Below are positions 1-10,406 of a DNA stretch of 64,000 nt, piece by piece (within the stretch, counting starts at the first letter, position 1; each line of letters begins with the position of its first letter). Origin of the DNA: Laburnicola sp. R22_1 (taxonomy: Eukaryota; Ascomycota; Dothideomycetes; Pleosporales; Didymosphaeriaceae); NCBI GenBank assembly GCA_014281115.1, contig JACONQ010000008.1, forward strand, positions 3,085,868 through 3,149,867, given 5' to 3'. The position numbers were made by a program, and so were the translations under genes. The notes below the pieces were generated by a model. It had not been told where the DNA came from, searched no databases, and saw only the letters and a list, made by a program, of their open reading frames with translations.

Positions 1-559
1 AGGTTATTATTTAAATAGTAGTTATTAAATATAACTATTAGAAATATTCTAGCGTACACTACTTTTTAATATTATTATAGCATTTTTATTAGTGAAGTAT
101 AATAATCATATATAATAAAAGTATAGTTATAGTATATATATATTTAGTTAAATTTTAGTTTAGCTCCTTATAAGTTAAATATTGCCTAGAAATTTTTTTT
201 TGCCCCTTCTACTAACAAAATTGTGTTGGTTGCAACAATTGGGGCGTCTTTACAAGGCGCATGCCCTAGTTGTACTATTAGTAGGATTAACGCTCTGTTA
301 TCTGTCTCGCGTTCCAATATGGTGGCTTGTGAATTAACATGTTGCTCTATCTGACACACCTTCCTCTTTTGTCGGCTCCTTGTGAGTCACATATCGTCCG
401 AAAAATAATAAAATTTCGGCCCTTTCCACTGACAAAATCGTGTCGGTTGCAACAAGTATGTAACCTTCCTCTTTTGCCTTGCAGCCTGATGCACAGACTT
501 ATTTAATGCAGCATCTACCGCCTGGGGCTGTTCCTTTGTTGGGGCTAATCGTGGCCAGC
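1..559. other. AT-rich left edge with an imperfect direct repeat
   Basis: I see no convincing gene here. Positions 1-200 are very AT-rich. Two imperfect copies of a segment of about 35 bp lie at about 203-239 and 420-456; both contain GACAAAAT/AACAAAAT followed by GGTTGCAACAA, and they differ mainly by C/T transitions. At 348-361 there is a short match to the terminal motif of the Copia LTRs found later in the window (CTATCTGACACAC), too short to call an LTR. Short open frames here do not resemble known proteins. Confidence 0.5.
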
Positions 560-1299
560 GCTTGCAACAGTCCGTATTACGGTTCGTACGGTATCGTTCG
601 AAGGCGGTTTTCGGCGGTCCGTACGGTAGTGGTCTCCCACAGTAATTGCAACCGTACCGTACCAATTATTAAGCCGTATTACGGCTGTACGGTTCCTAAT
701 CGGGAAGGAGGCGTGAGTTGAGCGTTTGGGGGCGTCCGGGCGTCAGATGTGGCAGATCCGGACTGCTTTGGGCGTAGGATGTACCCACATTGTGCGAATG
801 CAGAGCTTCAACTCCTAACTATCTTTTTGCCCTGTTTCTTATACAAAAATCAGCTTCTTTACCTTAGTTACCATCGCCATTATGATGAGCTCGTGGGTCA
901 ACTCACAAAGTACGCGCGCGTCCTAGTTAACAGAGACGTTGCAGCCAGGCCACAATTAAAGCTTGTCAACTCCAAAAGAACTAGCTAACAAGAGACGTCG
1001 TCCCAAGTTACCTTAAGGACTTAACATCTTATATAAATCGCAAGGAGAACGCACCTCTAGCAGTCAACAACAACAACAACAGAGCTCTAGACAACGCGCA
1101 ACTTATACCTCCTTCCTAATTAGGACAATTATATATTATTTCTGGCCGTAATTTTACCATAGAAGGCTCAAATTGATTATTACGGCTTACTACCAGTACC
1201 GTATAGACCTCTCCGCCGTAACGTCCGTACAGTAATGGCTAGCAACCGTAACATAACCGTAGTGGGCTCAAACCGTCCGTAATACGGACTGTTGCAAGC
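560..1299. mobile_element. MITE-like non-autonomous element with perfect terminal inverted repeats
   Basis: A 23-bp inverted repeat at 560-582 is matched exactly in reverse complement at 1277-1299. Inside the palindromic flank TTGCAA, the termini read CAGTCCGTATTACGG and CCGTAATACGGACTG, so the element proper is probably 568-1291. It holds no transposase. Its subterminal parts are full of CCGTACGG-like words, also seen at the ends of hAT-1 in this window. The CAG...CTG ends fit hAT-type non-autonomous elements, but only a 6-bp direct repeat (TTGCAA) flanks it rather than the usual 8. It lies upstream of the SAT4-like gene and could affect that promoter. Confidence 0.7.
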
Positions 1300-1456
1300 A
1301 CTGATCGTGGCATCCGCTCTTCGTTGCATGACTTGTGTCCCACCTCGAATCTAGTCTGGTATTGTAGTTCTTCTACCTACACTCTGAGTGCCTATCTTTT
1401 CTGCCCACGCAATGAGGTCGCACAGCGGCGTAGTTTCCGGTTGTTTGGCTTTGAAC

Positions 1457-2776
1457 ATGCCTGGCTCACCACCTGGCGCACCTCCTGGCGCACCTCCTGG
1501 AGCATCATTGGGACCACTACCTCCAAACGAAAGTCGCGGGTATATTATCAACATAGTTGGCTGGACAGGCATAACCATCGCTACTATATTCGTTCTTCTG
1601 CGCCCATACAGTCGACCACGCTCTTTTTGATTACTAAGCAGAGGGCTCTGCTTGTTTTGTTATGTTATTTGAGATGAAAGGCTTTGTCGTTCTACCCCTA
1701 GGTAGATAATTTAACAACACATACAGTCGATATTACATAACGCGGACGCTCGGCTGGGGCGATGCTATTATTGTCTTCGCAGCGATACTCAACATCATCG
1801 CGACTGCCTTCGCAACGGTTGCGATTAGCTATGGTATTGGAAGACATTTTATGAATATTCCGCTGGAAAATGTTACTCCTATACTGTTCTGGGGTGCCAT
1901 CGTGCGCCCTATCAGCATAACGTCGTACTGCTTGCCGAAGCTGTCTGTGGTCATTGTGCTCATATCGCTTATGGGGACACAGAAGAAGGGTGTGTGGTTC
2001 CTTTGGACTGTCATTGTGGTACTATTCATTACATCGGCACTATCATTCATTATGCTGTTTGCGCAGTGTAATCCGCCGGATCATCTATGGCATCCTTTCG
2101 ACCCAGCGGACTGCTACCCGGACTCTGTCCTAGATGGTATCACGTATCTGGAGGGTTGTGAGTATTCATATTTCACTCCTTATAAGTTGTGGACTAATGC
2201 GCGGCTTTTAGCTTGGTCCGCCTTCACTGATCTGGTTTTGGCGGTTTTCCCAGTCATTCTTCTGCGCAATCTCCAACTTAAAAAGCAGAAGAAAATCAGC
2301 ATTATGGTGATTATCGGTCTTGGTTTCTTGTGAGTACCTTTCCTTGCCATAAAGAAGGGACACGCACTGACTCGGGACACTCGTAGTGCCATGATTGCAG
2401 CGATCGCAAAGACCACCCAACTTTCCAAGAACCACTCCCAAGATGCCCCATACGAACTATTTTGGCTTTTCATTACCACGTAGTATGTCTCAGAAAGCCA
2501 ATATCACATCAATTACGGCTAATGTGGCTTTCCAGCATCGAAACCGACCTCGTCATCATAGCCGCATGCGCTCCCACACTCCCGAGACTGGTGATGAGAT
2601 GGATGGGCAAGGACAACGGTTTGCCTTCGAACCAATCACCATTCGGATCTAAGCAGAAATCGGCTTCCCATGGATATCAAGCGTTCGACAGCGAGAACAA
2701 CCCGGTTGCGATGGATGCGATACACAAGAAGGTAGTTATCACGCAGCATTCTCAGGCTCCCGAAAATTTTGTTTGA
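1457..2776 (+). CDS. SAT4-like fungal rhodopsin-domain integral membrane protein, interrupted
   Basis: Predicted multi-pass membrane protein of the fungal rhodopsin-domain/SAT4-like family (related to PTH11-type receptors), often found in secondary-metabolite and surface-sensing loci. Start ATG 1457 begins a Pro-Gly-rich N-terminus with tandem PPGA units. Seven hydrophobic segments follow, with family signatures LGWGDAIIVFAAILN, a GFFAMIAAIAKT segment and TTIETDLVIIAACAPTLPRL near the end. Introns are inferred at 2330-2386 (GTGAGT...TAG) and 2480-2535 (GTAGTATGT...TTCCAG); both restore the family reading frame. The 115 bp after the codon at 1613-1615 must be removed to join RPYSR to YYITRTLGWGD, yet it lacks GT-AG ends at the required positions and carries an in-frame stop (1628-1630). 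The repaired product would be 363 residues. Either the gene is broken there or an unusual excision occurs. The ligand or signal is unknown. Confidence 0.8.
1616..1730. repeat. 115-bp insertion flanked by 11-bp direct repeats in the SAT4-like gene
   Basis: CATACAGTCGA occurs at 1605-1615 and again at 1720-1730, exactly 115 bp apart. Deleting one repeat plus the intervening DNA restores the conserved coding sequence exactly. The insert contains an 18-bp near-perfect hairpin at about 1635-1652 (AAGCAGAG, GG, CTCTGCTT). No GT-AG intron fits the required boundaries; the only pair close to a known class would be AT-AC, without a U12-type donor. I read it as a small insertion with a target duplication, or a microhomology-mediated insertion. 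Confidence 0.65.
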
Positions 2777-3212
2777 GATGTGACGGCTGTTAAGTGAAGC
2801 TTTTGTACTTAACAGAGAGGTTCATTGCCATTGGGATCTTCGATGATGTGACAAAGGACTCGCCACGTAATCATTGCTTATCCCGGTTAGACTAGAGATG
2901 AGATTGTACTTTAGAATTCGCCGAGTTCATAACTAAGATCACATGGAATCATGTTTCCACTTGAACAAAGTTTTATATCCAATTTACATGGCGTTCAAGA
3001 TGGAAAATGTGACGACATATTTGTAAATTTTCGTGTGTAAAAAAGTTGATAGGATAGCTGTCGGACAGCTGAATAGCTCAGGCGAGGGGTAGACGACATA
3101 TCAAGATGTCTATTCTATCGAAACTGCTCTAAAAATAACCTTCCATATGCTTTGCGGCTGTTTCCACTTTCTATGCCACGGGGATGGAGCTGCACATTTT
3201 GTCGAAGGCACC
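2777..3212. other. Intergenic region between the SAT4-like gene and OMT1 3' ends
   Basis: No coding frame here resembles a known family. The stretch holds the 3' flank of the SAT4-like gene and, before hAT-1 inserted, ran directly into the 3' flank of OMT1. Both genes point into it (convergent). The last 8 bases before the transposon, CATGAGAC at 3213-3220, are the left target-site duplication of hAT-1. Confidence 0.5.
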
Positions 3213-3220
3213 CATGAGAC

Positions 3221-6200
3221 CAGCGCTTCCATCAGTACGTAGTACGGATCCGTAGTACGGATCCGTACGGTGTACGTACGGGAACCATACAAGTAGCCAT
3301 CTCGGCCCCCGTACGTACGTACAAGGTCGCAATACGGATCCGTACGTACAGCCATATACGGCCGTATATACGGACGTACGGGTACCCTTTTTAGTGTTGT
3401 TTTGGCGTTGTTTTGGTGTTGTTTTAGTGTGAAAAACACCAAAATCACTGTGTTTCCAGCGTCAACTTTTGAGCTCTAGTGATCAGAGATTTCGCTTAAG
3501 ATGCCGTCCTTGTGCGTTGTCGTCGTCGTCCTGCCCACAGTGAGTCACGGTGAAGTTTCAAATTCCATCAACCACATTACCACGTCGTCGCCGTCGCCGC
3601 CAGCCATTATCGTCGTCTTATCTTAGCGCAATATGGATCGCCACCTGCGCAGTCAACCACCGCGAGCAGCTCAGGGCTCGTCGCAGGCCTCAGCATCGTC
3701 GTCGTCGTCCTCGCAGCAGTTGCCGTATCATTCTGCGGCGTTAAAGAGGCTGGGTAAACAGCCAGTACGGTCCACGGTCTCCACAGCCTCGTTGTCGCAG
3801 GTGTCCTTGGTGCCGGCATCCTCGCCACCGCCTGAGTCGCCAATTGGCTTGAGCGGCTTGAGCGGCGTCGCGTCCGCGTCCGCGTCCTCTCTTGACTTGT
3901 CGCGCTTGCCATATAACCTGCCTCATGCGTACCCCGACGCTGAGGACGAATCCAATGTTGGCCTGCGCTTTGATATCGACTGGAACAACGTGTATAAGTA
4001 CCACCAGCACCTGCCGGGCGACGCGCTGGGTTATCGCGTTGTCAACAAGCGCCAACTTCTTGGTGGCGCGGCCAGGTCGCCTATATACGATCACGGCGCG
4101 GATTTGGTGTTTCGCGACGCTAGCGCTGGCGGTACAGTAAGGAGAGACGCGTCTGGTTGTGTAAGTACTGCCACGAGATGAAGAAGCGCGATTGTGCGAA
4201 GTTTTCGGAGTCCACCCACCATATAACAAAACACCTAGAAAAGGCCCATTTCATATCAGCGACAGGCGGTCTGGTGGCGGGGCCAGCGGTCGTGACGCCT
4301 TTTGACGCCGCTCGAGGTGCGATTAGTGTTCCGGGTGCAGACAGCGTCCTGTCAAAGGCACTATGGCAAGAGGAGGAGTTGCAGAGGGCCTACGTCGACT
4401 GGGTTATCACCAACGATATGTCCTTTGCAGAGGCGACCTCGCCGGCGACGAGGGCGCTGCTTACCTGGAATCGCCGCTCGCTGCTCGCTGCCCTCCCCGC
4501 CAACCCCACGACGCTCGCGGCGTACGTTACAAACATGCTGGAGGAGAGGACAGAGGAGGTGGCCTCTCTGCTGCGCGGTGCTGAGTCTCTTGTCCATGTC
4601 AGCGTCGACATATGGACGTCGAGCAACTACCTGTTGTTTCTTAGCGTCACAGCGCACTTTGTCGGTCAGTTGTACATACCTACCAGCTCCAGGCGTTGTG
4701 TACACTTACTAACTTTGTTATATAGACGCGCAAAAGGTCCACCAGGACATCCTTATCGCCTTCCATAACCTCTCTGGTGACCACACAGGCGAAAACCAGG
4801 GCGCCGTTGTCGCAGCGGTCGTGTTAGAGTATGGGTTTCAGGACAAGTTTGGCTGCTTTGTGGGTGACAACGCGACAAACAACAACGCGACGTTTATCAA
4901 CGCCCTCAACGTACTCCTTAAGCTCGAACTCATAGCTGAGAACCGAATACGCTGCGCGGGACACATCATCAATCTGATTGTTAAGGCCATTATATACGGC
5001 GACGGAGTCTCTTAATTTGAGCGCGACCTAGCTGACGCACCACCCAAGTCGCAATTCGCGATATTTCGCCATCGCGGCATTGTTGGACGGCTGCACAACC
5101 TTGTCGTCGCTATCAACGCGTCCAATAAGCGTCGCTATACGTTCCAGCAGATGCAACGCGAGGACGTTGGCGAGCTTCTTTAGTTCACGCCCTTAACGCT
5201 GGTTGTCAACAGCGGGGTGAGGTGGCACTCTGTGTACCTCATGCTGGTGCGCGGCTATGCGCTAAAGAAGTCCATTGACCAGTTCATCCGCTAATGGCGT
5301 CAGTCAAAGGGCGTCGTTAATAATGCGGAGGACAAGAAGGAGGAGGACAGCTTTAATCCCGCACTTAATTGTCTCACGCCTGACAAATGGGACCAGGCTA
5401 AGATCCTCGCTAATATGCTCTAGCCATTTTATGAGATGACAAAAAGACTTGAGGGCAACACAAGCAAGTCTGGTTTTGGCTCTATCTGGCAAACGATTAC
5501 GAATCTGAACGTCCTTGACTTGACGATTAGGGAGGAAAAACGTACCCTTGAAAACAGCCACGACGAGTTCCTAAAGGGAGGTATTAATCAAGGTTTTGAA
5601 AAGCTCAACACATACTGGTTAAGGATAATATTTGACGTCACGCCGTCTCCGTACGCTGTCGCCACCGTCCTCGCCCCGCGACTACGTATTGCTTGGTTCA
5701 AGCAGCGATGGCGGCACGACAACAAATATTATCGTAAGGTGGAGTCGGACATGAAGGCGACCTTTAAGCTATACATTGAGCGATTTTCGGAGCAGCTGTT
5801 GCAAGGAGGCGACGAGAGGCTAGAGACTGAGCCTCCTTCTTGCCGGAAGACACCTGACGGTTACGCGTCGCGATACGAGGACTCGCTGGCTGTTAACACC
5901 CATTACATAATGGGTTATAAGCACAAGGCTAAGAAGGCCCGCATGAGCGAGCTCAATAATTACTATGCGACCTATAATGAACACCTCGCTGTCTTTGCAA
6001 ACACCAACAACAAACGCCTAGACAATCCAATTACCTGGTGGGAGCAGGTTGGTTTTAAGTTGTATCCCACTCTCTATTGAATGGCCCTTGATTACCTGTC
6101 TATCCCCGCAACGTTATGCGACTGTGAGAGAGCGTTTAGCGGGGCAGGGAGGACAGTTACTGGCGACTGAAATTGTCTCTAGGGCGGCAATATTGAAGCT

Positions 6201-6549
6201 CTACAATTGCAGAAGAATTGGGTAAAGAGAGGAGCTGTACAAAGTCACCTCAACAACCTTGTTAGGTCAGCTATTCGATAAGTACAATAAGTACTATACT
6301 CAGTGTGAAAACACTGAAAAAACACTATAAAAAGTGGACCCGTACATCCGTATATACGGCCAAATCTACGGATCCGTACGTACGTACAGCCCTCAGTATA
6401 CGGGTCCCGTACGTACAGATGACAGTCCGTATACGGTCCCGTACGTACGGGTCACTGTACGGTACGCGTACCAAATACGCCAAGATTTGGTCCGTACAGA
6501 CTCCCTTTACTGTACGGGTGTACGGGTGTACGTACGGATGGAAGCGCTG
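3221..6549 (+). mobile_element. hAT-1: full-length hAT transposon with 8-bp target duplications
   Basis: The element is 3,329 bp. Terminal inverted repeats are CAGCGCTTCCATC (3221-3233) and its reverse complement (6537-6549), with the CAG start typical of hAT ends. The 8-bp duplication CATGAGAC flanks it at 3213-3220 and 6550-6557. Both subterminal regions (3234-3390 and 6330-6536) are arrays of palindromic GTACGTACG and GGATCC words, probably transposase binding sites or regions forming secondary structure. It inserted 14 bp beyond the OMT1 stop codon side, so it altered the OMT1 3' flank but not its coding region. It is much less mutated than the elements of the 33-kb block, which suggests a younger insertion. 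Confidence 0.95.
3633..6281 (+). pseudogene. hAT-1 transposase, inactivated by C-to-T stops
   Basis: DNA transposase of the hAT superfamily. A Ser-rich N-terminus from ATG 3633 leads to a BED-type zinc finger (WLCKYCHEMKKRD with a downstream HHITKHLEKAH). The RNase-H-like core follows (VSVDIWTSSNYLLFLSV, then FVGDNATNNN and RCAGHIINLIV), and then the C-terminal dimerisation region (YPTLY, MALDYLSIPA, CERAFSG). A one-base frame change lies near 4135-4148. A 61-bp intron at 4665-4725 has GTCAGT, TACTAAC (4707-4713) and ATATAG. In-frame stops lie at 5013, 5181, 5292, 5421, 6078, 6168 and 6180; every one is a single C-to-T change from CAA, CAG or CGA. The final stop is 6279-6281. The copy cannot make a full transposase but its ends look intact, so it could be mobilised in trans. 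Confidence 0.93.
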
Positions 6550-6563
6550 CATGAGACCGATAT

Positions 6564-7946
6564 TCAAGCTAATTCGCACTCGATCAAACTCTCAAGTGCA
6601 TTATCCGTTTTCCAAATCCCACAAACCTTTAACCCTGCCCCACCAAGCAAGTCTTTCCAATTCTTCTCTGTTCTCTCTAGAGAAGAACTCGTAATCATGA
6701 CCATTATATCTTCTGCAGTAGCCTGCCAATCAGCGCCCATAGCCGGGATCACATTCTCGTTCACGAGTAGTTTGCTGTATCCTGGTTTCATGGCTTCAGT
6801 AACACGAGCGAGAATCTTGCGGCAGACGTCATCAGGCCAGTTGTGGAGCACGCTGTGCATGTAGTACGCTCTGCTTCCTTTGATGGGGTTTTCCGTGTAA
6901 AAGTCGTAAGCCATGCGTTCGATTTTTGGATCGAGATTCTGGATTTGGACGATAACGCTTTGCAGATCTTGGAGGATGAGGCGACCCAGTACTTGGGGAT
7001 GTTTTTGATGAAACTCTTCGAGGTCGTGGCCTAGTGAGCAGCCGATAGCAACGAGAAATGCCGCATCGTCTGTGCTCTCTGCGCCCTCAATGAGCAGTTC
7101 TTGAACCGGATAAAAGCCAGGGTCCACTAAGAGCCGTGGATTAGTAGTTTCTTGTTGCACCACTCTGGTTTTTGACTTACTCCAAGAGTCTCTTCCTTGA
7201 CGATAGGCACTCATATGGCTATGGAAACGCTTGAAATTTATCGCGTCAAGTTCCAGATGCTCAAGCATATTCAGCCTGGTATTATGGGTGTATTGGTAAG
7301 GACTGTTCAAGGCGTCGGCTGGCACCTTGTATCCGTTCTTCTTGAAGAAGCGGGGAAGCATACTCGTTGCAATCTGGACATCTTCAGTGCTACAGAATCG
7401 TGTTAACTAAGCAAAACAAGCAAATCAACGTCGACTCACATCAACGGGTAGCCGTCGGCGATTAGCGGAATGGTGAGTGCAGTAGAGAAATTGGTCGCCT
7501 TGTACTCATCAGGGCCGGTTTCTACGATATAGCCCATCGCAGCAAGATGGCGCATGAGTCGCCCAACCAAAAGTGGGTCGACATCGAGTTGCTCAGCAAT
7601 GTCGATGCTCTTTTTCTTCTCATCATTCCCAAGGGACAGAGCCTTAAACAGTCCGATCTGGATACCAAGTTCAATTGATGTGAACGCGGCAGGCTTAGAG
7701 AAAAGTTAGACTCATTATTTTATCCAATTCATGATGCGCAATGCGTACTTGAGCCCAACAATGTTTGATCATTGTCTCTCTGGGGGCCTCAAACGCGTTG
7801 ACCAAGCCCCGAGCAGCTTTCAAAAGATTCAATCGAGAGTTCCGATCGCCATTTGCGATCTGTGTTCCCAGATCATAGATCTGCTTGACAAGAGTTGGGA
7901 CAGCGTCCAAATTGCATGGCTCCAGTCCGATACTCAGATCGGCCAT
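6564..7946 (-). CDS. OMT1: SAM-dependent O-methyltransferase (plant-type OMT2 family)
   Basis: Likely secondary-metabolite O-methyltransferase (Methyltransf_2 fold; same broad family as fungal polyketide O-methyltransferases). ATG 7946 begins MADLSIGLEP. Exons are 7946-7749, 7693-7440, 7389-7181 and 7126-6564, with introns of 55, 50 and 54 bp. The third intron (GTAAGT, TACTAAT, TTAG) is divisible by three and stop-free, so it is easily read through by mistake; removing it restores GRDSWMDPGFYPVQE. The product is 407 residues. A winged-helix N-terminal dimerisation region precedes the SAM domain; the catalytic His lies in SVLHNWPDD. The usual glycine-rich SAM loop reads FLVAIGCSLGHDL, having lost glycines. 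The start codon abuts the target duplication of the 33-kb insertion, so the native promoter is now 33 kb away. The coding region is free of RIP-type stops. Confidence 0.9.
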
Positions 7947-7954
7947 TTTGGTTG
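7947..7954. repeat. Left target-site duplication TTTGGTTG of the 33-kb block
   Basis: TTTGGTTG at 7947-7954 is repeated at 40878-40885, immediately outside inverted termini at 7955 and 40877. Eight bases is the hAT target length. The left copy lies immediately next to the OMT1 ATG (7946-7944 on the minus strand). Confidence 0.92.
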
Positions 7955-8129
7955 CAGACATGCCAACAATCAAGCCAAACAAGCCGTGGCCTTCGACTTG
8001 GCTTGAGGCTTGTTTTGGAGTCGTGAGGCTTGGCTTGTTAGGCCTAACAAGCTTTTTTTTGGTAGCTTGGATTGGAGCTTAATAAACGGCTTAATTATAC
8101 TATGTACGTTTAACCGCCCTATATAACAA

Positions 8130-8424
8130 CTACTCACTACCTAAATCCTCGCTGCACATGCTGTATAGCAAGTCCATCTCTACAGTGCTTATTAGTACCT
8201 CCTTAAGCTGGTTATTGCTGCCCAAACCCGCTTTCTGCCAACGTTGTACGCATTGTATAGCCGCCAATAAATAAGGTCCCATAGAGCGTTGCTAAGGCTT
8301 AAGAAGATCGCTAAGCTCACTAAACATGCGCTCACACTCACAGCTTAATGCTAGAATAGAGAGTATGTTAAGTGCAAGCTTGCTAAAGGTAGGGTATCAA
8401 TCGCGCAATATTACCTAATATTTT
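8130..8424 (-). pseudogene. hAT-B transposase, C-terminal part
   Basis: Read on the minus strand, this segment encodes YPTFSKLALNILSILALSCE, then CERMFSELSDLLKP, the hAT C-terminal dimerisation motif. It ends at a stop at 8130-8132. Its upstream part continues at 34988 beyond copia-1; the 5-bp duplication ATTTT at 8420-8424 and 34983-34987 proves the continuity. Only one stop (a Gln codon turned TAG after LLKP) is seen here, so this end is much less mutated than the rest of the gene. Confidence 0.88.
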
Positions 8425-8745
8425 TGTCAGATATAGGGGTATTCTTGATGAGATGAGATGGGAAGTGGTATGGTTGATTGATTGATGTTTTTTTTCCTTC
8501 TTCCTGCTGCTGGAGAAGCTCGGCTATCGCGAGAAGTATCTATCTAGTGCCAAGACACACTAGTACTATTTGGGATAGTACAGGGGCAGTGCAAAATAGT
8601 GGTGCGCCGGCCTCTTTTGATTTCACAGTGAAAACACTATAATTTACACTGACTGCCAGTGTGTAAAGGCCATATAATCGGACACACCTACCCACCGTAA
8701 TTCATAGTGAAATCACAGTGATTCACAGGGACTGTCTATCTGACA
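8425..8745 (-). repeat. Copia-1 3' LTR
   Basis: 321-bp LTR, TGTCAGATA...TATCTGACA inverted ends, next to a purine-rich tract (GGGGG on the minus strand at about 8748-8752). The copy is less mutated than its partner at 34663-34982. Confidence 0.9.
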
Positions 8746-9495
8746 CACCCCCTTAGCTTGGAACCATCCTAAGCTGGACCCAATTCTTCGCAACTGTACT
8801 ATAGCTCATAGTCTAAAAACTTCCATCCTGTGTTCCAATTCGTCCAGGTCGACCTCTTGGTCGGTGATTCTTCCCCTAACGTCTTTAAGTCCGAGTTAAT
8901 TAACGAACTTAGTTTATTTGCTAGCTAGCAGAGCCTTTATAAGACTATCTGCTGCCATTTCTTTTAATTATTAGTACTAGACTTTAATAGCTCTATATAC
9001 TACTTCTTATTAAAGCTAATAATTATGTATATTAACGTGCCTAAGCTTTGTTTGTAACTTGGCAATTTCTTTAGTAACAAGTTAGATAGTTTGTTAATTA
9101 TTGCAATTAATAGTGATTGTTAAGGGTGAGAGTTTAATCTTAAGTTTAGTAATTAACTAAGCTGTAAAGAGTGCCTCCTTTGTAACCTATAAGAGTGCCT
9201 CCTTTGCAACCTATAAGAGTGCCTCCTTTGCAACCTATAAGAGTGCTAGCAACTTAGCTTTAGTTATTAAAGTGGTAATAATGTCTTGTTTATTTGCCTT
9301 CTAGGCTACAAGACTACTAAATAGCTTAATAATATATTCTTATAAGCTCTTTCTATTAAGGTTATTGTCTATAAACAACGCGTTACTAGCAACCTTATAG
9401 GTGTCTACTCCTCTAAAGCGTAATTCTAGTAATTGGGTAGAGGATAGGTATAGTAGTATGCAATTAGCGGCGTGATAATAGTTATCGCTGGGATT
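8746..9495 (-). pseudogene. Copia-1 RNase H region
   Basis: The reverse complement aligns with the 3' end of copia-2 pol (RNase H, ending near the ADGLTKALPARK-like segment). Several Gln codons are stops. The reading frame holds a 24-bp unit present three times at 9169-9240. The region is interrupted at TA 9496-9497 by pogo-1 and resumes at 13546. Confidence 0.85.
9169..9240. repeat. Three tandem copies of a 24-bp unit in Copia-1 RNase H
   Basis: The unit begins GAGTGCCTCCTTTG and ends ACCTATAA; three copies follow one another with one C/T difference. The corresponding site in copia-2 and copia-3 has one copy. Being 24 bp it adds two 8-residue units without shifting the frame. Confidence 0.85.
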
Positions 9496-10114
9496 TAACG
9501 TACTTTGCACTCGAGTCGGACACTCTATTAAGTCGGACACTTTGCCAAGACCCTACTAAAACGTACTATTAGCAATAGTATAACGCGATGCCTTAACCAC
9601 ATAATAAACTACTAGCGTTAAAAGAAGCGCGTATACAGCTTGCGATCTAGGCTATTAAATAAGACGCGACACTCTCTTAGCGACGCGCTACAGCTATCTA
9701 TAATATCTCTTAAAGTACACTTAGCGACTAACGCGCTAGAAAGATGTTTAGACGCGACTGCGCACCCAATAAAATAAGACTTACTATAAGAGAGGAGCAG
9801 GCGATTATAGAGCATATACTTAACCTAGACGCGCGAGGATTTCCGCCTCAGCTCGATGCTATAAAAGATATGGCTAATTCTTTACTGGCTGCACGCTACT
9901 ATAAGCCAGTTGGCCAGAGGTGGCCTTATAACTTTGTTAAGCGCCAGCCAGAGCTTAAAGTCAAGTTTAATTAAAAGTACGACTATAAGAGAGCTCTCTA
10001 GGAGGATCCTAAGGTAATACAAGACTAGTTCCGGCTTGTAGAGAATATAAAGGCTAAACATAATATCCTAGATAAGGACACCTATAATTTTAATAAAGTA
10101 GGCTTTATAATAGG

Positions 10115-10406
10115 TGTTAGATAGACAGTTACTATAAAATCTAGTGGGTAGGTGTGTACGATTATATGGCTCCTTATAGTGGTAATTAGTGTAAATTACT
10201 ATAATTTCACTGTGAAATACACTAAGGAGGCTGGCGCACTACTGTTTTACACTGCCCCTATACTATTCTAAATAGTACTAGTGCGGCTTAGTACTAGATA
10301 GTGACTTTTCGCGGTAGCCGAGCTTCTCCGACAGAACACACACAATTAATTAATCAACCCACTACTTTTCTATCTTAACTTATTAAGAATACCCGTATAT
10401 TTAACA
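10115..10406 (+). repeat. Solo Copia LTR with 5-bp target duplication
   Basis: 292 bp, from TGTTAGATAGACAG to TATATTTAACA, flanked by ATAGG at 10110-10114 and 10407-10411. Removing it restores the pogo transposase sequence as seen in pogo-3 (AATAGGCATAATATTAAC). It resembles the Copia-1 LTR more than the copia-2 LTR. A solo LTR implies insertion of a whole element followed by LTR-LTR recombination. Confidence 0.92.

Noticed and set aside
348..361. Copia LTR end
   Set aside because: Only about 14 bases match; no LTR body or partner follows.
479..988. Short open frames in and around the MITE
   Set aside because: They are low-quality frames across inverted-repeat DNA without protein similarity.
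1606..1720. An AT-AC intron in the SAT4-like gene
   Set aside because: The segment can be framed as AT...AC, but the donor lacks the U12 consensus and filamentous ascomycetes generally lack the minor spliceosome; an insertion fits better.
7127..7180. Eighteen extra residues in OMT1
   Set aside because: The stretch has GTAAGT, TACTAAT and TTAG and its removal restores the conserved WMDPGFYPV link, so it is an in-frame intron.
7947..7982. OMT1 start extended upstream (MFGLIVGMSATK)
   Set aside because: These codons lie in the hAT terminus and target duplication; MADLS at 7946 is the native start.
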